A model generated the notes under the pieces. That model saw only the letters and a program-made list of their open reading frames with translations. It made no database searches and was not told the origin of the DNA. Below are positions 1-4,395 of a stretch of DNA of 8,968 nt, piece by piece. This stretch comes from Anaerolineae bacterium (GTDB taxonomy: Bacteria > Chloroflexota > Anaerolineae > B4-G1 > DUEL01): contig JAOZPF010000107.1 in the NCBI GenBank assembly GCA_029932895.1, positions 1-8,968 of the forward strand. The letters run 5' to 3'. Every line of letters starts with the position of its first letter. Position 1 is the first letter of the stretch. The position numbers were made by a program, and so were the translations under genes.

Positions 1-3000
1 AGGGTGCTCGCCCGCCGCCTGACCCTCCTGCTCCCGCTGCTCGTCCTGAGTGGGACGCTCCTCTGGGCGTTGGCCTTCATCCGCATCTATACCCGCACCA
101 CCACGCGCGTCGCCGCCTCGCGCTGGATCTACGCCAACGTGCCCGCCGGCTCGGTCATCGCCAACGAGCACTGGGATGACGCGCTCCCGCTGCGCATCGA
201 GGGGCGTAACCCCTTCGGCGGGACGTACCGGGGTCTGAGCAGCAGCTCGGACGGCCAGATGCAGAACTACAACGAGGACACGCCAGAGAAGCGGGCGCAG
301 CTTTTCGCCTGGCTGGACGAGGCCGACTATATTATCCTATCCAGCAACCGGCTCTACGGCTCCATCGCCCGTCTGCCGGCCCGCTATCCGCTGACGACCG
401 CCTACTATCGGGCGCTCTTCGCCGGGGAGCTGGGTTTCGAGCTGGCTGCCGACTTCACCTCCTACCCGGCGCTCGGCCCGTTCCAATTCCCCGACCAGGA
501 GCTGCCCTACCCGTTGATGGGGGCGGCTTACGTGCACCAGACCGAGCCGATCCAGGTGGCCCTGCCCCCGGCCGAGGAGGCGTTCAGCGTCTATGACCAC
601 CCCCGCGTGCTGATCTTTCGCAAGACCCCCGCATATTCCCGCCAACGTGTGGAGGACGTGCTGGGGGGCATTGACGTGACGCGGGCACTGCACGGCCTCA
701 AGCCGATCGAGGCCACCGCCGCCCCCGACCTGCTGGAGTTCGACCCCCAGACCTGGGCCGAGCAGCGGGCGGGCGGTACCTGGTCCGAGATGTTCGACCG
801 GGGGAGCCTACTCAACCGCTATCCGGGCCTGGCGGCGGTCGCCTGGTGGGCGGCCGTAGGCGGGCTGGGCTGGCTGGCCTTCCCCCTCCTGTTCGTCGCG
901 TTTCCCCGGCTGCAGGATCGGGGCTACGGGCTGGCGCGGGTGCTGGGGCTGGTGTTGCTGGCCTTCCTGACGTGGTTAGCGGCCAGCCTGCATCTCCTTC
1001 CGAACACGCGCGGGACGATCCTGCGCATGGTGACCCTGCTGGCCATAGTGGGCGGCGGGGTGGGGTGGTTCCGGCGGGGCGACCTGCGCGGCTTCCTGCG
1101 CGGCCGCTGGCGGCTCATCCTGTTGATCGAGGGGCTCTTCGCCCTGCTGTACGCGATGTGGATCGGTGTGCGCCTCCTGCATCCGGATCTGTGGCACCCG
1201 GTCGTCGGCGGGGAGAAGCCCATGGTCTTCGCCTATCTCAACGCGGTCATGAAGTCCACCTGGTTCCCGCCCTACAACCCCTGGTTCTCCGGCAGCTTCA
1301 TCAACTACTACTACTTCGGTTTCATCATCGTCGGCACACTGATCAAATTGATGGGGACGGTGCCGGCGGTGGCCTATAACCTGGCGGTGCCGCTGGTGTG
1401 CGCGCTGACGGGCGTGGGGGCGTTTTCCGTGGCCTACAATCTCTTCGGCGGCCACCGGCGGGGCGTGCTGTTGGCAGGTGTAACGGCGCTCGTGTTCACC
1501 GTCCTGCTGGGCAACCTGGGGGTGGTCCACCTGATCCGCGTTTCCCTCATCAAGCTGGGCGGAGAGCCGTTCCCCAGCACCATCCCCGGTTTCGCCGAGA
1601 CGGTGGCCATGTTCCGGGGGCTGTGGCAGGTGGTCGTCAACGGCGCTCAACTGCCGCTGCGCATCGAGTCCTGGTACTGGCACCCGACGCGCATCATCCC
1701 CGCCGCGCCAGGGGAGGCGGGGCCCATCACCGAGTTCCCGGCTTTCACTTTCCTCTACGCCGACCTGCACGCCCATATGCTCGCCTTTCCATTGATGCTC
1801 CTGGCGCTGGCGGCGATGGTCTACTGGGTGCGCACGCGCCACCCCCGTTGGCTCAGCCTGTTTATCGGCGGGCTGGCCATTGGTGCGCTCTATCCGACCA
1901 ACACGTGGAACTACCCGGCCTTCCTCTTGTTGGGCCTGGCCAGCCTGGCGTTGGGGGCATGGTCAAGTCCCCAATCACAAATCACAAATTCCAAATCCCA
2001 AATCTTAGGTTTCAAGTCGTTGGTCTGGCGGGGTGTATTGTTGGTTGGTCTGGCGTACGGGCTTTTCCTGCCGTACCATTGGCACTATGCGGCGGGCTAC
2101 ACCTCGGTTGAGCTGTGGCGTGGGTCGCGGACGCCGTTCGATATCTATCTCTGGATCCACGGCATCCTGTTGTTTCCGTTGCTGACCCGGCTGCTGATCG
2201 AGGTCTACCGGCTTCAGATCGCGGATGGCGAGTTCACCGTGCGTAAATCGCGGCTCGTGCGGGTGGTGGGATTGGTGGGGCTGCTTGTCCTCCCGTTGGC
2301 GCTGTCCATCCTGGGGTATGAGGTGGCGTTGATGGCGGTGCCGGTGGCGGTGCTCGCCGGGTACCTGGTCCTGGTGCCGGGGGTTCCTTCCAGCCGCCGT
2401 CTGCTGTGGCTGATGGTTGGGGAGGCGATGGCCATGTGCCTGGGCGTCGAGATGATCGTGCTCAAGGGGGACGTCGCGCGCATGAACACCGTCTTCAAGT
2501 TCTACCTGCAGGTGTGGATCCTGCTCTCGGCCGCGGCGGGCGTCAGCCTGGCCTGGGTATATGAGCACGCCCGACGCTGGCGGGAGCAGTGGCGCCAGTT
2601 GTGGTGGATTGGGATGGGGGCGCTGATCGTGGGCGGGGCCCTGTTCCTCCCCTACGGCGTCCGCGCCCGGGCCCTGGACCGGATGGCGCCCCAGGTGGGG
2701 CTGACGCTGGACGGGATGGCCTTCATGGAGCACGGCGTTGTGTTCGACGGCCTCCCCGGGCGCGAGCAGCAGGAGATCGCGCTCGCCGGCGACTACGCCG
2801 CCATCCGCTGGATGCAGGACAACATCGAGGGGTCGCCGGTGGTCCTGGAGGGGTTGGGCTATCGGGAGTATCTGTGGGCCAACCGCGTGTCCATCTATAC
2901 CGGTTTGCCGACCGTGATCGGTTGGCGCTGGCATCAGGTACAACAGCGCCTGGGCGTGCTGCCCGGTGAGATGGTGGACTGGCGACGGGATGACGTGCGA

Positions 3001-3231
3001 GAATGTTACGACACGACCGACGTCTCCCGGGCGCAGGAGATCCTGGCGCGTTACGACGTGCGTTACATCTATGTGGGCGAGTACGAGCGGGCCTATTACG
3101 ACCCAGCGGGGCTGGCGAAATTCGATGCCATGGCTGCCCGGGGGTTGCTGCGGACGGTCTACGATGGGCTGGGGGTGAAAATCTATGAAGTGATTCTCAC
3201 AAATCCCCCTCCGGCGGTGTATATAGAATAG
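1..3231 (+). CDS. GT-C/GT39-like tail fused to DUF2298 (YYY) membrane protein, 5' partial
   Basis: The frame is open to the window edge. The GTG at 4 is probably internal, because translation begins in what looks like the last helix of a GT-C unit (residues 5-27, counted from that GTG). An outer soluble domain of the GT39 type follows at about 35-255 (R40-W41, E55, W57-D58-D59, and ADYIILSSNR near 107-116). A full DUF2298/TIGR03662 unit starts near 275. It carries GGEK (402-405), the name-giving YYY (435-437), EFPAF with D587-x-H589-x-H591 (577-591) and RMNTVFKFY (826-834), within roughly 17 hydrophobic stretches. A second soluble domain occupies about 928-1065 (VRYIYVG, 1019-1025). The likely location is the cytoplasmic membrane with the soluble parts outside. 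A role in surface glycan or glycoprotein assembly is inferred from the GT-C resemblance; no reaction is established. The stop lies 4 nt before the sigma-factor gene. The 3' part is paralogous to the gene at 4395. Family assignment is confident, function is not. Confidence 0.9.
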   Translation, partial: RVLARRLTLLLPLLVLSGTLLWALAFIRIYTRTTTRVAASRWIYANVPAGSVIANEHWDDALPLRIEGRNPFGGTYRGLSSSSDGQMQNYNEDTPEKRAQLFAWLDEADYIILSSNRLYGSIARLPARYPLTTAYYRALFAGELGFELAADFTSYPALGPFQFPDQELPYPLMGAAYVHQTEPIQVALPPAEEAFSVYDHPRVLIFRKTPAYSRQRVEDVLGGIDVTRALHGLKPIEATAAPDLLEFDPQTWAEQRAGGTWSEMFDRGSLLNRYPGLAAVAWWAAVGGLGWLAFPLLFVAFPRLQDRGYGLARVLGLVLLAFLTWLAASLHLLPNTRGTILRMVTLLAIVGGGVGWFRRGDLRGFLRGRWRLILLIEGLFALLYAMWIGVRLLHPDLWHPVVGGEKPMVFAYLNAVMKSTWFPPYNPWFSGSFINYYYFGFIIVGTLIKLMGTVPAVAYNLAVPLVCALTGVGAFSVAYNLFGGHRRGVLLAGVTALVFTVLLGNLGVVHLIRVSLIKLGGEPFPSTIPGFAETVAMFRGLWQVVVNGAQLPLRIESWYWHPTRIIPAAPGEAGPITEFPAFTFLYADLHAHMLAFPLMLLALAAMVYWVRTRHPRWLSLFIGGLAIGALYPTNTWNYPAFLLLGLASLALGAWSSPQSQITNSKSQILGFKSLVWRGVLLVGLAYGLFLPYHWHYAAGYTSVELWRGSRTPFDIYLWIHGILLFPLLTRLLIEVYRLQIADGEFTVRKSRLVRVVGLVGLLVLPLALSILGYEVALMAVPVAVLAGYLVLVPGVPSSRRLLWLMVGEAMAMCLGVEMIVLKGDVARMNTVFKFYLQVWILLSAAAGVSLAWVYEHARRWREQWRQLWWIGMGALIVGGALFLPYGVRARALDRMAPQVGLTLDGMAFMEHGVVFDGLPGREQQEIALAGDYAAIRWMQDNIEGSPVVLEGLGYREYLWANRVSIYTGLPTVIGWRWHQVQQRLGVLPGEMVDWRRDDVRECYDTTDVSRAQEILARYDVRYIYVGEYERAYYDPAGLAKFDAMAARGLLRTVYDGLGVKIYEVILTNPPPAVYIE
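1960..2015 (+). repeat. Degenerate heptamer tract A (8 units, consensus about RTCNCAA) inside a coding region
   Basis: Eight consecutive 7-bp units run in phase without a gap. The clearest are 1974-1980 and 1981-1987 (both ATCACAA), 1988-1994 (ATTCCAA) and 1995-2001 (ATCCCAA); the outer units are more decayed. The tract is conspicuously A-rich in an otherwise GC-rich gene. It is read in frame as a polar stretch rich in S, Q, N, K and I at about residues 653-671, a loop between two membrane helices that begins 20 residues after the conserved NTW motif (633-635). Heptanucleotide repeats (STRR) are known in filamentous cyanobacteria; whether this tract is related is not known. Confidence 0.8.
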
Positions 3232-3235
3232 ACCG

Positions 3236-3829
3236 ATGACTGACGTCGAGATGATCGCGCGGGCCATGGACGGGAACGAGGCGGCGCAACGGGCCCTTTA
3301 CGAGGCACACCATGCGGCCGCGTTCCGCCTGGCCTACCTGCTCCTTCAGGAGACCTGTGACGCCGAGGAGGCCGTGCAGGATGCGTTCGTCTATCTGTTC
3401 TGTAACCTGCACCGCTACGACCCCGAGCGGGGAACTTTCTGGTCCTGGCTGCGCACCGTGCTGGTGAGCCGGTGTCGGAATAGGCGCCGGCGTCGGCGCT
3501 TGAGTTTTGTCTCGTTGGAGGTGCTTGATGACGCCGGGCAGACTCCGGCCGATCAACCGCCGGCCGGTGATCCGGCGAGTTTGCTGGAGAGGCTGGGTGT
3601 ACGCCGGGTGGTGTGGGAGGCTTTGCAGCGGGTGAGTCCGGGGGCCAGGGATGCGCTGATCCTGCGCTATTATGAGGGCCTCTCGTATGCCGAGATCGCG
3701 GCCGCCCTGGGATGTTCCCCCGATGCCGCCAGGGCGCGGGTGGCGCATGGCAAGGCCCAACTGCGACGTCTGTTGGTCATGTCGGAGGAAGGGGCGGTCG
3801 GTGCCGTACAGCCCGCCGAGGCAGGGTAG
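3236..3829 (+). CDS. ECF-type RNA polymerase sigma factor
   Basis: This 197-residue protein has the usual ECF two-domain layout. Region 2 lies at about 20-88, with DAEEAVQDAFVYLF (42-55), the aromatic-rich GTFWSWLR (66-73) that sits in the -10 recognition/melting area, and a run of arginines (R83-R88). A linker of about 35 residues is followed by region 4 at about 125-180. There the helix-turn-helix reads GLSYAEIAAALGCS (148-161) and then the recognition helix PDAARARVAHGKAQL. It should direct RNA polymerase to an alternative promoter set; targets cannot be read here. ATG 3236 lies 4 nt after the upstream stop and has no Shine-Dalgarno sequence, which suggests translational coupling. An in-frame ATG at 3251 is a weaker alternative that would drop five residues. 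The next gene encodes a plausible anti-sigma partner. I cannot assign an ECF group. Confidence 0.95.
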   Translation: MTDVEMIARAMDGNEAAQRALYEAHHAAAFRLAYLLLQETCDAEEAVQDAFVYLFCNLHRYDPERGTFWSWLRTVLVSRCRNRRRRRRLSFVSLEVLDDAGQTPADQPPAGDPASLLERLGVRRVVWEALQRVSPGARDALILRYYEGLSYAEIAAALGCSPDAARARVAHGKAQLRRLLVMSEEGAVGAVQPAEAG

Positions 3830-3831
3830 AT

Positions 3832-3876
3832 GTAGGATGGGCTTCCAGCCCAGATAGTAGGGCCTCCAGCCCGTCC
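3832..3876 (+). repeat. Pair of GGGC-palindromes in the sigma/anti-sigma gap
   Basis: Two near-identical 13-mers, GGGCTTCCAGCCC (3839-3851) and GGGCCTCCAGCCC (3860-3872), lie 21 bp apart. Each is preceded by GTAGG or a close variant, so a longer unit is repeated. The first forms a perfect 5-bp stem with a 3-nt loop; the second forms a 4-bp stem with a 5-nt loop. They fill most of the 59-nt gap between the sigma gene and the next gene. No T-run follows either hairpin, so this is not an intrinsic terminator. It resembles a small dispersed intergenic repeat, but other copies would have to be found elsewhere in the genome. Confidence 0.75.
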
Positions 3877-3878
3877 TC

Positions 3879-3882
3879 GGAG
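3879..3882 (+). promoter_or_regulatory. Ribosome binding site (GGAG) for the putative anti-sigma gene
   Basis: GGAG lies 6 nt upstream of ATG 3889, immediately after the palindromic repeat. It supports that ATG as the start and means the gene can be initiated independently of the sigma gene, which lacks such a site. Confidence 0.7.
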
Positions 3883-3888
3883 TGAGAG

Positions 3889-4395
3889 ATGAACAATAAG
3901 CACCTGAGAGAAACGGAGTTGGCGCACCTGGATGACGGGAGCGGTGGGGCTCACGCGATGGAGCACCTGCGCTGGTGCGCCCTGTGCCGGAGTGCGGCCG
4001 CCGACTATCGGTGGTTGCGGAGGGAGGTCACCGCCACGTTGATGGCGGCGGCGGACGTGGTACCCGTGCCGTCGCCGAAGTGGCGGGCCGTGCAGCGGCG
4101 GCTGTCCGCCGGCCGGCGGCGGGAGGTGGTGGGGCGGCGCGTTTCCGCCATCGCCGGTGCCGTGTCGGCCATGTGCCTGATGCTCTCGGTCTCCCTCATG
4201 CCAGGTACGATCGTCGCAGCGGGGGCGCTGTCACCCGATGTAGCTATCGCCCCTGCGCCGATCACGGCGTTCCTCTCCGGTGGGCGGCAGGCTTCGGTGG
4301 CGACACCCACGCCGGCCATCCTGGGTGAAGAAGCCACGTCGCCGCCGACGCCCACCGTGGGGCTGCCGCCCACACCGCCAGGGCCGGAGGTCTGA
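3889..4395 (+). CDS. Putative membrane-anchored zinc-binding anti-sigma factor
   Basis: This 168-residue protein shows H26-x3-C30-x2-C33, the core of the ZAS-type zinc anti-sigma motif, with earlier histidines (H5, H13, H22) as possible further ligands. A charged region follows, then one membrane helix at about 85-104, possibly extending to 114. The remaining outer segment is low-complexity and P/T-rich (about 138-168). The orientation, N-terminus in the cytoplasm holding the sigma factor and tail outside, is that of known membrane anti-sigma factors. The ECF sigma gene directly upstream makes it the expected partner. The tail is short and has no recognisable sensor domain; it may be a cell-wall spacer, a proteolysis target or a glycosylation site (inference). 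The stop overlaps the next start by one base (TGATG). The protein is poorly conserved outside the motif, so the call rests on motif, topology and position. Confidence 0.8.
   Translation: MNNKHLRETELAHLDDGSGGAHAMEHLRWCALCRSAAADYRWLRREVTATLMAAADVVPVPSPKWRAVQRRLSAGRRREVVGRRVSAIAGAVSAMCLMLSVSLMPGTIVAAGALSPDVAIAPAPITAFLSGGRQASVATPTPAILGEEATSPPTPTVGLPPTPPGPEV
4386..4390 (+). promoter_or_regulatory. Ribosome binding site (GGAGG) for the second DUF2298 gene
   Basis: GGAGG ends 4 nt before ATG 4395, inside the last codons of the anti-sigma gene. With the TGATG overlap it fixes the start at 4395 and predicts translational coupling to the upstream gene. Confidence 0.8.

Noticed and set aside
976..1842. 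Long open frame on the minus strand (288 codons)
   Set aside because: It is antisense to the well-supported DUF2298 motifs, has low-complexity H/R/Q-rich composition typical of GC-rich shadow frames, and resembles no known family.
2216..2236. Possible fourth heptamer tract (AGATCGC, GGATGGC)
   Set aside because: Only two units fit a consensus and the next drifts, so 7-bp periodicity cannot be supported by eye.
3194..3229. AT-rich TATATAGAAT stretch just before the sigma-factor start as a promoter -10 element
   Set aside because: It is within the last codons of gene 1. The best -35-like hexamer (TTCTCA, 3194-3199) is poor and about 20 bp away, and the 4-nt gene spacing favours co-transcription.
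2005..3267. Minus-strand open frame of 420 codons
   Set aside because: It overlaps the conserved RMNTVFKFY and C-terminal domain of gene 1 in antisense and is P/H/R/Q-rich with no recognisable domain.
3839..3872. GGGC hairpins as an intrinsic terminator after the sigma gene
   Set aside because: Stems are 4-5 bp and no T-run follows.
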